Source: Marchantia polymorpha subsp. ruderalis
Taxonomy: Eukaryota > Streptophyta > Marchantiopsida > Marchantiales > Marchantiaceae
NCBI GenBank assembly: GCA_037833965.1
Contig: AP031352.1
Span: 25,214,501-25,278,500 of the forward strand
Length of the DNA stretch: 64,000 nucleotides
Reading direction: 5' to 3'
Numbering within the stretch: position 1 is the first letter of the stretch; each line of letters opens with the position of its first letter. The notes beneath the pieces are model-generated. The model was not told where the DNA came from and ran no database searches. It was given only the letters and a program-made list of their open reading frames with translations. Both the position numbers and the translations under genes were made by a program. Shown here piece after piece: positions 13,871 to 26,200 of this stretch.

Positions 13871-13929
13871 TAGCCTCGCATGATAATATTAGCCCATGTG
13901 ACATGGGCCAATATTATCATGGAAGGCTA
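13871..13929. repeat. Imperfect palindrome centred on acatgggcc
   Basis: Nested complementary blocks are tagcct / aggcta, atgataatatt / aatattatcat and cccatgt / acatggg, separated by mismatched 2-3 base bulges. They form one long hairpin of nearly 30-base arms. It lies directly before a second palindrome that shares the central motif. Confidence 0.88.
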
Positions 13930-13930
13930 T

Positions 13931-13973
13931 CGCGAGTAAGAATAGACATGGGCCATGTCTATTCTTACTCGCG
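13931..13973. repeat. Near-perfect 43-bp palindrome centred on acatgggcc
   Basis: Left arm 13931-13950 (cgcgagtaagaatagacatg) is the exact reverse complement of 13954-13973, with only ggc between. The centre repeats the acatgggcc motif of the adjacent palindrome 45 bases upstream. A loop this small is unlike a plant microRNA precursor. Confidence 0.92.
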
Positions 13974-15283
13974 AAGTTCTTCCACCTCGTGTGTCTACCT
14001 CTGACCGTTACTTCTGTTCGGTAGGTTCGCTCTCTCACGGATCTATTACCAACTATCATTCTCGACTTGTCTTGTGCTTACAGAAGGTTCTGTAATCATG
14101 GCCAGTTCCGTTTCGGCCCCTAACTTTATCATTCCACGGGAAGTATATTAATCATACTTCCGGAATTTGTTCCGATCATCCGTCAATGCCAAACTCTCGT
14201 CCTGCCTACTGAGGCTAGATGGCTGCGTGGCGACAGTTCTGCGTGCAGTGGCTCTTACTACGGTCGGCAGTTATCATGATCAGGTGTGCGATGAACGCTC
14301 CGTTGGTCCCTTCTCTACCACTCGACCGTGGACGAAGGGCAGAGAGGCTATTCCTGCGATTTAGACCGCATCCGATCGCTAACCCACTACCTCCGCTGCC
14401 AAGCGATTATTTGCACGTGCTACTACATTTCGCTCGCTTTCACACACTTCCCTTTCAATTTGTTGACAAATACGCTTGATAATTTCTTCATGGAGGCCGC
14501 TCGATTATAAATCGGAAGTACAGAGTTTAACTTCAGGCATTATGTTCAAGGAGCCAAAATATCAAGAACCTACCGCCACCATCTTAACATCGTCATCCAT
14601 ACTTCCTATCAAACCATTGCCAATTGTGTGCAACTCTATTTCACACATCAACCTGGTAAGAGACCAGCTTGTTCACGCTTTACCTATTTCACAATGGCAC
14701 ACAATCGACTGAACTCTCTACACTTCTGACGGTCCATGCTACGTCCTAAAACATGCTAACAAAAAACTTACGCATAGACTCCAAGTTTCCGACAATGTCA
14801 GATGCTGAGATTCTATGCAACTCTCGTAAAAAGAACTCTTGTTTGTGACGAACCTACCAATTGACGAGAGACTAAAGCTACTGTACCGAGTCAGTACGCA
14901 GTTCTACTATCCAACAGAACCTAAAATATACCAAGGGTCTCAACACTGCACAGACTCCGAAGGAGCCCTCACAGCACATAAAACGAGTTCTACACAGTTT
15001 ATTGCAGAGAAAGTCGACCCCTTCACACTATCCTAAAAGAACAGATGAATGCCCTACCCAATGAAGGTGGGCAAAGAAAACCAAACATCGCTAATGAACA
15101 AGAATGGCGGTTGAATGATTGCTTTACGAAGTACATCTAGGTACAAGGCATGTGAATCCAAAATCTGGAGTTCAAAGAAGAAAAGTCTCGCCAAATGTAG
15201 CAACCTATTGAGGTTCTTTTCGCGCTTTGGGGCAGAAGGCGGCTTTGGATAAACATGTGAAGACCCAAGTCGAAACGGGATGC
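13974..15283. other. Intergenic DNA and probable 3' flank of the bHLH gene
   Basis: A short frame at 14098-14151 (+) begins MASSVSAPNFIIPRE, faintly like a plant retrotransposon gag start, but stops after 17 codons and no primer-binding site or pol motif follows. Overlapping open frames at 14167-14712 and 14839-15036 (+) show no domain. The last few hundred bases probably hold the bHLH 3' untranslated region: an AATAAA on the minus strand at 14998-15003 is a candidate polyadenylation signal, about 280 bases past the stop. Confidence 0.4.
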
Positions 15284-18200
15284 TTAAGCGACAGGAGGTC
15301 TGAGGACGTGGTCTTGCGACGTGTCGACAGTCGCCTGTGGCATCCATTGCCACATGGCCATTCCTGGATATCCTGGCATGTGAGAAGCCTTATTGGTTGT
15401 GGCGTGTGCCTGTGCTTGGGCAAATGCAGCAGCCGCATGAAGAGTAGCAGGATGGGTATATGGTATAGTCATGGTCTTCAATTGCTGCTCCAGTCTCTCC
15501 TTGTCTGCCTTCAACCTCAACTTCTCGTCACGTAGCTCGTTCTTCTCGGCCTAGGAAGATCACCAAATGAATCACTTTCACAATCAGTTTACTGGCTCTT
15601 ACACTACAAGCTTCATTGATACAACAGAACGTAGATGCATAATCCAGCTCACCGCTAGAAAAGCACGAGCACGGCACAAATAAGCAGCTATATTAAACGA
15701 CAGGAAGGGAAAAACACCGTCTATATACACGTGTTAGTCATGCCCTCTCTGATGAAACCTTCAAGGCCGTGGACAAAACTAGTAAAAATTCCAAAAAAGG
15801 TAGGAGAAACGGCAGACATGGTTTTTGCAGTTATCATCCTTCCCTCTAAATTTCAAGGGCAGACAGATTAGCAATATGCAATCCGATTTTGTAAAGGTTC
15901 AGGATAGGGTTCAGAAAAGTTACAAAAACTTTAATCTAGTTTGGGAGTATTGTGAAGTCCGACAAACACCAGTTTTGACGTCGGTGATGAAGAAAAGACA
16001 CCAAAGGAAGAATTGAATTGAAAACAAATCAACGACGCATAATTCCATGGTCTTCTTTGAGAAAAACAATGGATGACGAGTGACTTCGTGTCCAAGGTCT
16101 CTAGCAAACTACGTGGCCCCAAGGATCAGACAGTAGATGAACACCTTGCGGTAAAAGAGGGTGAACGCAGTCGTCGGGAACGATCAACAGCGTTCGTGAT
16201 TAGACCACGAAGCAGAGCAGCAAATGCGCATTACCAACCAATATTGAAGTATTCAGGTGTCTGGGAAGGGACACATAATTGGTTATTTCCTTCAGGAGAT
16301 AACCATTACTCTGTCCTGATGATATTCATCTGGCAGCCACACCGGAGTACATCATAGGGTGAGGTGTATTACCTTCAAGTCTTTGATTGCTTCGCGCAGC
16401 AGATGGTTTGAATCCTTCAGCTCCTGGGCCTCTGACCGCAGCTGATTCAGAATACGTACGGCATCGCAAAGGATGGTAGCCTTGTCAGACTTGGGGGGCC
16501 TGCCGGGCTCCAAGGCTGAGCTCAGTTCCACAAACCTGGAAACATAGCATCCGAGTGTACACATCGTTAGTCCTCTTAAGACAACTAGCTTCAGACGGAA
16601 CGAAGGTAGACAGCACACTCTCAATTCAAAGGGTACTCAATCCGTATCTGCCTGATGTAACCAATCGATGCATGAATTACGGGAAGTTTTCAACCCGTCT
16701 ACCGCCCAATAGCTGTGAGGGCTGACTAAACATTATTTTGAAACGAAACAAAACGAAGTTTTGAAAAGACAAAGAGAAGCCATGTTAACACATAAACGTC
16801 GACAAGCCTTGTTCCTTGTAATGATCAAGATCACTGTTTGCATCACAGTAGCGACTTTTTGGAACGCAAGTACGAAGACATCAAGCTACCTGTCATTAAG
16901 ACGGTCACGGCGCATCTTTTCACGACAGGCCTTGCTGCCAGCTCCACTGCATGATTCGTCTCGAGACCTACATATAACACCCATGATAAAAGTCTCATTT
17001 CCAAGCCTCTTCAAAGACGACTACAAGAAGAGAGTATTCAAATGGTGGTGATCTGAATTATAAGTACCAGAAACATACATGGCTGACAAACAGCCCACCG
17101 GTGTAAACACCCAGAAATAAACCGTTCACATGATACAAAGTTCCAGCCAAAGTTAACCCTTAGCAAACAAAGACTATCAGATGGAGAGGAAATGCGTGCG
17201 GACAACCACTTGAAGTTACTTCACAACGGTTTCACACCGGAATCCTAAGGATAGGAGCCAACACACTTGAACAGGGTTGTGAGAGATGTGCAACAAACAA
17301 CAATAATCTTACCTTTTCCTTGGACAAATCTTCTCGTGTTCATCAGAATCGGCCTTTGAGCCATCATTCTCCGCACTGTAAAGGGAAACAATTGTCAAGG
17401 TCCGGATTTATAGATGAGTGCATAGCAGCCAGCTAAGGAAAACAAAAGTTGCCCTGACGTGTAGCTTCTTGGTAGAACAAGAGCCTCCACTCCAAACAGT
17501 ATGTTTCAAAAAGTCGTTTGATAAACGGAGAACATGAAGAGGAGATCATCCTCGGCACAGACAGTGTTCGACTGTCAAAGATCAGTTCGCCCAATAAACT
17601 AGACGAAGTCTAGAGAGATCAGTAATATGATTGCCTCACTCAGCATAACTGTTCATGATCGACCTCGTCACCAAGAACGAAAGGCTACACTCCGAAATGT
17701 ATAAATTGTCTCTGACCTAGCCCTCGACCAACAACGCAGGCAACGCCCAAATTTCTATTCGAACTTAAACTGAGAACGCATTGAAGTGCTCCTTGTCTGT
17801 AAAGCACAGCACAAGATACACACTGACAATGGTCAAATGAAAGATACCTAAGAGGCAGGAATTGAGGGTGTGCAGAAACTGCTACCCGACCTGTCGAATA
17901 CCCGACTTCAGGTCGATGGATGTCAAACGAGACATTGATCTGAAGGGACAATGAAGAGTCTACATGTCCAAAACTAATACCAAAGTTCAGCACTGTATGC
18001 TCTTTCCGAGCGCCTAAGATAACGAGAGGTCATCTGGACCTAGACAAACCTGTTTTATCTCTGTGGCATAGCTCTTCAATAATGACCACGAGTTGGCGCT
18101 AAGCGATTTCAAAGCCACAGAAAAAATGAACGCGTAGATGCCACTTATGTCTTGAAATTAAAAGTTGAAAACCTGCGACTTAATGACAACAAGAAATAGA

Positions 18201-18766
18201 GAAAAGTATACCCAAAGAGGGTAAACCAGAAGGACATGTCTTGGACTGAGTACCATGGAGACGGAAGAATGAAAGAGTGTGGGGAAGAGGATCCAGTTGC
18301 ACTTGCCCAAACCGTAGCTCGAGAGAAGAGAAAAATCACAAAGAAAGTAGAACAGGGACATGAAAGACGGACGGAAAATAAACTATGCACTGAACCCCCA
18401 TCCCTCGGGCATACAGAAAATGACCTCAATTGACAACTGAAAATTTTCAGGGAGCCTAAGAAACGGGTCACAATAGAGAAAGAGAGCCGGGCACGGAACG
18501 AGCACACTGCTGTATCCCAACCACGATCTCCACTCGTTCACCTTCCCTCAAATCCAAAATATGCCACGGCATACCCGAAAGTAGCCAATACCCCCCATAA
18601 AAAGGGGGGAAAACCGAAGACCAGAACCTCACCTGCAGTCTCCCTGTTCCGGGAGGGACTGGCTCGTGCACCACTGGAATGCATTAAACGGCTGTGGCTC
18701 CTCCACTTCCAAGAGATCTTGCGCTAGGAAGGAGATCCACTTGCTGTTATTCGAAGGAGAAGACAT
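15284..18766 (-). CDS. bHLH transcription factor, subgroup IVc (ILR3/bHLH104/115-like)
   Basis: Five exons (18633-18766, 17313-17375, 16890-16967, 16373-16535, 15284-15550) join in phase to 234 aa, about the length I recall for Arabidopsis ILR3. The basic region KACREKMRRDRLND is at 78-91, and the helix-loop-helix runs to about 130 through FVELSSALEPG and DKATILCDAVRILNQLR. A leucine-zipper-like helix rich in E, K and L continues to about 170 (ELRDEKLRLKADKERLEQQL). The end, QDHVLRPPVA, is the hallmark C-terminus of the subgroup. In Arabidopsis these nuclear factors dimerise to activate the iron-deficiency regulon, and BTS-type hemerythrin E3 ligases recognise their C-terminal region. The chosen start begins MSSPSNNSKWISFLAQDLL, a hydrophobic N-terminal motif typical of the subgroup. 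An in-frame ATG 63 codons upstream (18955) is also open and would add an Arg/Gly-rich extension. Family call is firm; an iron role here is inferred. Confidence 0.95.
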
Positions 18767-20420
18767 TGTGGTGTGTCCCTGTTCCACCTGTTCTTCTACC
18801 TCTACACAATTCACCCCCACTACAAATCGAAAACCTCGACTACGCTGACGAAGCAGACGAAGACGACGACTTCGAGCGCCTGCAATCCTCGCTCTCCGAC
18901 CTCCTGCTCCTCCTCCCTCGCTCGTGCCTAGGCGGCCCGGCCTTCGGCCCAACACCTACCAGCGCTGCGCCTGCTGTCACCCTAGAAGGAGCTGCATCAT
19001 AGTGGAAGACCTCCCCACCCCACGCACCGAAAGACTATCACCAGGGTGTGTGGCAGGATTATGAAGGCTGCTTACATGATTCTCGCCACATTGCGCTGTC
19101 CCCTCTCCCGCCCCGCACCCCTCTCCCCGTTCCTCTCTCCCTCTCTCTTTCTCTCCCTCTGCCTAACTTCGTCGTCGCCACTCCCACCACCGCTCCGCTC
19201 TCCTCTCCTCTCCTCTCCGCTCCGCTCCCAATGCTTTTCTCGGACTCGAGTCTGCGTCCCTCGCAGCCTGCGTGCCTGCCTATCTGGTCTGCGACTGGCC
19301 CCTTCGACCTCGACCTTTCTCTTGCCCGTCTGCGAGCTTTGTCTCTTTCCCTCACATTTCGCTCGCACTGATCAACAACGCCACCCCCCGCGATATGCTT
19401 TGTTTAGTCGCCGCTGCGGCTCCTGGCTCCTCTTGCTCGGGCAAGTCCAGGCGCGGCTGCAGAGCTGTGGGCGAGTGGCGCACTCCACTTCTTCGTTCGC
19501 CTCACTAACAGACGGACGGCTCCTCCTCCTACAGTACTGCCACCCACCGGACGTTGCAATTTCTGTCCACCGGGCCACCGGCGCCGCGCCTGCGCTCCTC
19601 TACGTGGCGCCCTCGCCGGTCACCGCTACGTGTCCCGGGGCCGCGACCTCCTCGTTGCGTGTACGATTCCACGCCGTCCTTGGTCGAGGCTCGGGACGGA
19701 CGTCACCCAGGGCAGCCCGCCCGCCCGCCCGGTGCGCCGAACGTCTCCGAACTCCCGAGATGATTTGGCCTCGACGCCACCAACGGACGTGGGGACCGCC
19801 GGCGCCCCGGTGGGCCCCGCTTCCATGTGCGGGAGTTGCCAAAGTTGGCGACTTTGGTGATTTCTGCACCGCAGGTGGCCACGGCCTCCCGAGGAACTCT
19901 GTCCTACGCTCCACCGTTTCTCCTTCCAATATTTCGACTTTCGCTATTTTCCCGGGAGGGTCACCCGTCATCTTCATTGCTCCGTCCGCTCCTGTGTGAC
20001 CAGGTGTCCGCTACAGGACGTCCTGTAATTGGGCTTCCGTGAGCGCTCGCTGCTGTTCCCGTGAGAGGATGAGGCTCCTTTCCAGTGGTCCTTATGGATC
20101 CGCCGCTACACGATGGCCAGATCCTCTTTCCATCTCCTCCCGTTGCCGGTCATCGGCGAATGTCACAGTTCTGGCCTGTGCGCACTGCACAGTAACGGTT
20201 GCGCCGCGACCATGCGAACTTCCTCGTCACCGAGTCTACGGCCTCGGCCCGAGGTCGCCCGAGGCCCTCGGACGACCGGCGACGAACCACGGACTCTGTC
20301 CCTCGTCTGAGCCAGCCACGGGGTCATCGCCTTATTCAACCACATCCGAACGAGTGCCGGACACCGCAGCCAGAACATGGTCTTCGATTTGAACGTAATC
20401 CACTTTCTTTGAATTTCAAA
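18767..20420 (-). promoter_or_regulatory. GC-rich leader/promoter region of the bHLH gene
   Basis: Composition jumps to strongly GC-rich with a marked C/T bias on the plus strand. At about 19096-19165 nearly every base is C or T, so the transcript strand would be a GA-rich leader. Such long purine-rich leaders and GC-rich proximal promoters are common upstream of plant regulatory genes. Several long overlapping open frames on both strands (for example 19046-19999 +) arise because stop codons are rare in GC-rich DNA. They have Ser/Pro/Leu/Arg-biased composition and no domain, so I do not call them genes. The exact transcription start cannot be seen. Confidence 0.5.
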
Positions 20421-20687
20421 TAAAGTATTTGGAAAACTCTGTTCTGTTCGCACCGGGCGGATAAATACATAATTTGTAATTGTAAGGTATTTGTAAGTTG
20501 AGTTCGTTAGACCTCAGTAAATTTCGAATATGTTATTTTCAGCGTCTAACGAACCAAACGTAGAAAGTCCGTTATACTGTGTACCCCGTTACCAAGATAT
20601 TCATGTAAGAAGCCTGAAAAGCCGTAAGTGGTTTTTTGGAAAAACAAAAAACAACTTATGCATATTTATTATAGTAAAGGGAGTATG

Positions 20688-20708
20688 ATAATAATAATAA
20701 TAATAATA
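20688..20708. repeat. ATA microsatellite
   Basis: About seven tandem ata/aat triplets in AT-rich intergenic DNA. A simple sequence repeat with no other visible role. Confidence 0.85.
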
Positions 20709-22143
20709 GTAAATTGTAATACTATAAGCTGTGCCACTTAATAAACGAACGAAATCCAAAATCAATTGCTTTACTTCAGAGAACGTACAAAACACCTTGA
20801 AGGGTGTATAGTAGAGTACCATAGTTTCCTACATCTTTCAAACGCTGAGGATGTGTTGGATTCGGGTGACAACTGCCATTTGGTGTGAAGATTGGGCGGG
20901 ATATGTGGTACCTTACGTCGGCACAAGTGACATACTCTTTGGGAGTTTTGAAAAGGACTTGCGTGCGTCAGTTGCTAACTGCTGTTTACCTTGATGTCTC
21001 CATTACCGAGACCAAGTTGCTCAGCTGAGCATCGATTCCCTTGTTCACAGCATGCTCTATGGAAATTTTAAAAATAAAAATGGATCTCTTTAAATAGACG
21101 TAAACGAAGAAAATAGAAAGGTTTCTGAGGTTTCCCGAAGCCTTTCTCAGGCTCTGCCTCTTGTTCCCACAGCAGTATCTCTCATTAGGCTGAATGTTTT
21201 AGATCCTCTCAGGACAACTGTTCCATTATCACTGTCTCATTGTAAACCTTGAAGTCTCTATTACCTCCTCGAGTCCTCGACCCTTCTTCTCTTCTGCACT
21301 TTGCAGAAGAGAAGAAGCCCTAAATTCTTGTAGCCTCTCGCGCCTTTTCGGGCTCCAAATTTTGAAATATTGTTGGGTGGTGTTGGTGCAAGTTTTGGCC
21401 CGTTTTGGCTCGACGAGTGTCTTCATAGCTCATCTGAACCAAAGTCCTATGAAGTCCTTATGTAGAATAATAACCCATATAGAAAGATGATACAACGCTC
21501 GAAGGTTCGTGTTTCAGCTACTCTTTTATGTATTTGCCAGTCATAGCATATGAACAATTGGAATTAACAGCACGATGATTGAAATCCAAATGCCACTGAC
21601 TTTTTAGTCGACATGGACATTCAAAACTCTCACTCACCGAGCATTCTAAGTCTTTGGGCAAAGATGATTTGATCAATTAGAATTGCATCTGCAGGCCAGA
21701 CTCCTGTGACATGCAATTGTTTGAAGCTCTAGCTCTACAAACTCATAGTTGAGTCATAGATTTTTCAATACAACATACTGGTGAAGAATTGCAATCACCA
21801 TGCTGTGCACGACCAAGGGAGAGGCAGAGAATGAGGCCAGGTTGAACAACTCATGAAGAAGCCCGATTGAAATGAGAGGAACACATCAATGAGGAGATCA
21901 ATATGTACTCATTTTCTGAAAAACACTACTCTACCCGTACAATGAGAATAAGTACCCCAAATTTGAACACGACCTAGCTCACTTGTGATCAGCGGCGAAA
22001 AGTACTTGTTCGAAATTCCTCGGTAGCAGGTCTGATTGGCACAGAATGGATGCGAGTGTGATCAATGGACTAATCACGCATTGTGAGAGTAATATTCAGG
22101 AAGTTTTGACTGATAAGAAGGCTGTCTCTCAAGCATGAAAGTA

Positions 22144-23245
22144 TCAACCGCAGGAAGGAAGAAAGTATGGGGGATTGATTTGGCATCTGTATTGATTGGG
22201 CATCAACCTGGAACAGAAACGCAGTACAGTATCGAAGATAATGGTCTGAGTCTCCCTTGTCACGACGTTAGATCTGATCGTAGTAGCAAACTGGACTATT
22301 AACGTGGTGGCCCCGACCACAACCCAATCACGATGGAACCACGTGCGACGGATATTGATGGGTGGATGAAGGAAATCCAGTTCCGAGGAGGGCACATCGG
22401 TCACATAGCACAGCATAGCGTGGACACCCACCACCGGTGACCATGAGCCATCGGCTCCGCGACTGCTATTGCTATTCGGCGACGACGATCGCGAAACCCT
22501 ATGACCGGAAGACCCGGTAAGACGCTGAGCCTGAGCTTGAGCCTGAGCCTGGTAAGTGGAAGAGATTCCAAGGTGGCATCGGTGTCGTGGTATCATGTAT
22601 CAGCTATTTCGCCCGTTGACGACAGAACGAGAGCTCGGCAGTGCGGGAGCCATCGAACAATGATATTTGCGAGACCAATGATATGGGGGGCTGTCCATGG
22701 TGAGCGTGTCCTGTGTCCTGTGTCTCCTGTTCGGGGCTAGACAATAACCCCGGGTCAACGAAATCGGACATAAAAGGCTTGCCACAAAAGTGTGATTTGC
22801 CCTTGGAGGGAGCCTGTGCTCTGCACAGACTCGCAAGCCTGAGGTTCTCCGGGCCTCCAGTCATGATTCCCTTTCATTATTGAGACGAAGAATCGCTGTT
22901 TAGAATCTCTGGATCCGACGCGGCCGAGTTGGACGAAGCTGCCGCATGCACTTGTGGACAGCGGGTGTCGAGTTCATCCATTCCAGGTTTCTGCGCTCGA
23001 GTGAATTTACCACCACCTTCATCCGGAATTCCCCTCGCTTTGCTAAGTTCGCTGTGTGGGAAGATTCCACTCCGTCTCGGAAAGTGATGCCGAGTATCAT
23101 GATCTGACGTGCGGTCAACACCATGTATGGCAGGCCACTGGAGCAGGAGCGAGCCACTGCTGCGTCCAAGCGAGAGGCCGAATGTGGACCAGAAGGAGAC
23201 CGAAAAGTTATGTCTTTCGACTCGGCGAAAGTCAAAGTTCGACAT
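22144..23245 (-). CDS. Possible unrecognised gene (tentative)
   Basis: Three long minus-strand open frames follow one another: 22877-23245, 22604-22864 (start MTGGPENLRLASL) and 22144-22596. The last begins after a possible acceptor at cacttaccag with an AQAQAQAQ run, then a Ser/Asn-rich segment, then a hydrophobic stretch WVVVGATTLIVQFATTI that could cross a membrane. Frames change between the blocks, so splicing or decay would be needed, and no domain is recognised. The alternating AQ coding comes from a gctcag dinucleotide-like repeat, so chance is a real alternative. I list it as a candidate only. Confidence 0.18.
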
Positions 23246-26200
23246 TTAAGGCTTTGAGCAAGGTCACTTGACTCCCTTCTCCTGAAGTCCCGCTCTTGTG
23301 TTTTGGTAGAAATTGCTCAGAAAAATACTGAGGGAATCTGAACATATTTGTAGACGGAGGAAGGAAGGCACACTTGGTTATTAGAAACAGAATTGTAAGG
23401 CCCCGTGACCACTTCGAGGATTATCCCCACGTTGGAAATTACGTACAATCTCTTTCATGACTGATCTTACATTAACTCTTCGGATAAGTCGTTACATGTG
23501 CTCGAAAGTAAAGTCCAAGGTTGTGTTCATGTTGGCTACGGGGAGATATTAACTGGACGTCAGGAAATGTATGGGAACATATGATTTCGTCATACTGGGA
23601 GATTTGGCAGAAGATTTAAGTGTATACATCGAGCATCGTACATTCAAATCGGAATCAACCAAAAAAAAGTCATAGGAAACTCAGTTTAGAAAATCCACAT
23701 GCATGCAGATCAGGAGGAGGGCTGCATGAATGAAAAGGTGCAAACACCGCAACGATCACTGCCGCCATGCTCAACTCATCTTTAATTATAGGAACAAAAG
23801 GTTTCAAAATAGCACGAACGCTACGGCACCCCTTCCAATTTCCAAACACCATACTGAAGGCTCTCCAGGTCTTCAAACATCGTAACTGAAAAAACAAGAG
23901 TTTATTTAAAATTTTCATTCAACCCTTTCGTTGTAATATCTATGGATTTGTAACATTCATGTTTGAAATCTGGCGAACGAAAGACATCCTGTCACGTGTT
24001 TGGAGGATTTTTAACATTGGAATTAAAGGTTGAAAGCTTTGAGATTATCAATTGTGCAATGAAACTCATCCTAATCATTCAGGTGTATAGCTGTAACACT
24101 AACTCTTCATCCTGAAGACATGACTCACATTCAGGTAAATTACTCATATAACTGCCTTCGAACACCCCAAAAGAAATCTACACATCAATTCTTTTTCTGT
24201 GTTTAAAGTAAACAGTTTGTATGAACTATCTACGGACTGAGGTTTGAAACATCTATTGTATTTCAAATGGTTTATACCCTCTTTTATCTTCAGATACCAT
24301 AGCACAAAGAATAATCTTTATTGAGATAGTTTGAAATTTATTTGTTGGTCATGTTCTTCCCATGCATGCATGCTTTTTATGAGGTGTTTGAAATTCGTTG
24401 AAAAAAAAATGTCATTCAACGAAGGATATCTGCCTCCCCACTTCAAATATAACTAGCTTGTCATATGTCAAGACGTATAACTTTTTTCAGAAGATCTCGA
24501 TTGTTTAGCAGAAAGGATCTCGATTTATTTCTGCTTAATTTAGATGACTTTCCTCACATTATTACTGGGTGGAATGCATGAGGAAACTGTACACAATTAC
24601 AGTTAGTAGAGAAGTAAATATATGCAAACTCCTAAGAATATTATATAGAAAAATTTTATCCACCTCCTTTTGTTGGTCCAACTTGATGTGTATTGAAACT
24701 GCCTTCGCCTGATTTATTTTTTGGATTCATGCATTATTTGGATAAGGCATGACGGATGAAAAGAAGTTGCGACAGACATTTGGTTTGGAATACATTTGTC
24801 TGCACACTATATGAAAGCCATTTTAAATGTGCAGCTCCTCTTCCCCAGGCATAACCCGGCAGTTGCTAAGTCATTCTGCCGTGAAGGCACAACTACCGGA
24901 ATGATGAATTATAAAATAAAAAAATGGAATAAAATGAAATTTACAAGTTAGTTTGAAGGTCGTGAGCAAAACTCAAGAGCGGAAGAAAGAATGATTGTGC
25001 CAGATAATGTACAGCCTAAACCAACATATTCGCAGCTACAGATAAACCTCGGGGTTGAAGATAAACTGGCCAGAATCCGACAGATGAGCTTTCAGCAGCT
25101 CGAGATTCCATAAACTATTTAAATTGAGAAACATGAAAAACACCCAGAATTCGAATACGTACAAGCTCATGCTCTGTAGTTGTCTCGGGACGTAAACAAC
25201 CGCACTGTAGCGCAGCGGTCAAAAGAGGATGATGGCGAATGCATGAGCTTGATGAAGGTCGTAACAGGTAAAGCTGATTGAGAACGACACCAGTAGGAGG
25301 GATATGAAGCCACAGTGAATTCAACAGCAATCAACCAAATTGGATCATGCGAAATTCAGAACAATTGACATGCCCCACAAGTCAAGTCAAATCGAATTGT
25401 CGGCAAAGTTTGGAACACGAACATTGTAGCAGGGGAGGGCAGGGCAGGGGGAGTTGTGTTCGAAGGTCAATGAGCTCTTGGATGGGCCGTGGAGTCACAC
25501 CGCTCCACTTGATCGGAGCGCTAGCCACGTCATCCGCTATTGCTTATCATGGTTACTGGTTAACGCATGTAAATATAGGCAGACACAGTCAGTCGCACAC
25601 ATCATCGAGATTCTTCAATCCTTTGGACTCGATGCTTCACAAGCAAGCTCCTGTTCCCTCTCTTCCCGAAAACAGAACATGCACAGCGCCCGTCGCTAAT
25701 TTTGAAGTTTGATTAGGATCAGTGGGACATGGTTAACGTTCGTGTTACTCTCACTGTTTTGCCTGCAGGAGAAACCGCAGTTACCGCACATTTGGCGTCC
25801 ATGTCTGCAGAGTCTTACCAGCCTCACATGACAGGGTATGATCCACACGGGACCACTGTGCGCATCGCACAAATCATTGGAGGTTTCGAAATAGCTGGAA
25901 GGAGGTTGTAGTTAAGCATCTGTAGCTCGAGTCGAAGCGATATATTTTTTTCCATTTCCATGGCGATGAAGCCTGGAGCTGCAATTTTGGTCACACAGTG
26001 CCGGGACTATGCAGGGCACAATAGCTACAGAACTGTTTCGATGCAGAAACACAGAGGAGAGGGAGAGGGAGAGAGAAAGTGAGAGATTTGCAAACGGGGT
26101 AGAGGACTGAATGAACTTCGGGGATGCTGTGGGCCCTCGTTGTTTTTTCCTCTGTGCAGATCCTCGATGCGACAGTTGCTACAATCGAGTTTGTATTTGC

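Noticed and set aside
14098-14151. Retrotransposon gag-like start (MASSVSAPNFIIPRE)
   Set aside because: The frame stops after 17 codons, and no primer-binding site, paired long terminal repeat or pol motif was seen.
19046-19999. 317-codon plus-strand open frame
   Set aside because: It lies in GC-rich, C/T-skewed DNA where stops are rare, has Ser/Pro/Leu/Arg-biased composition and no domain, and competing frames are open on both strands.
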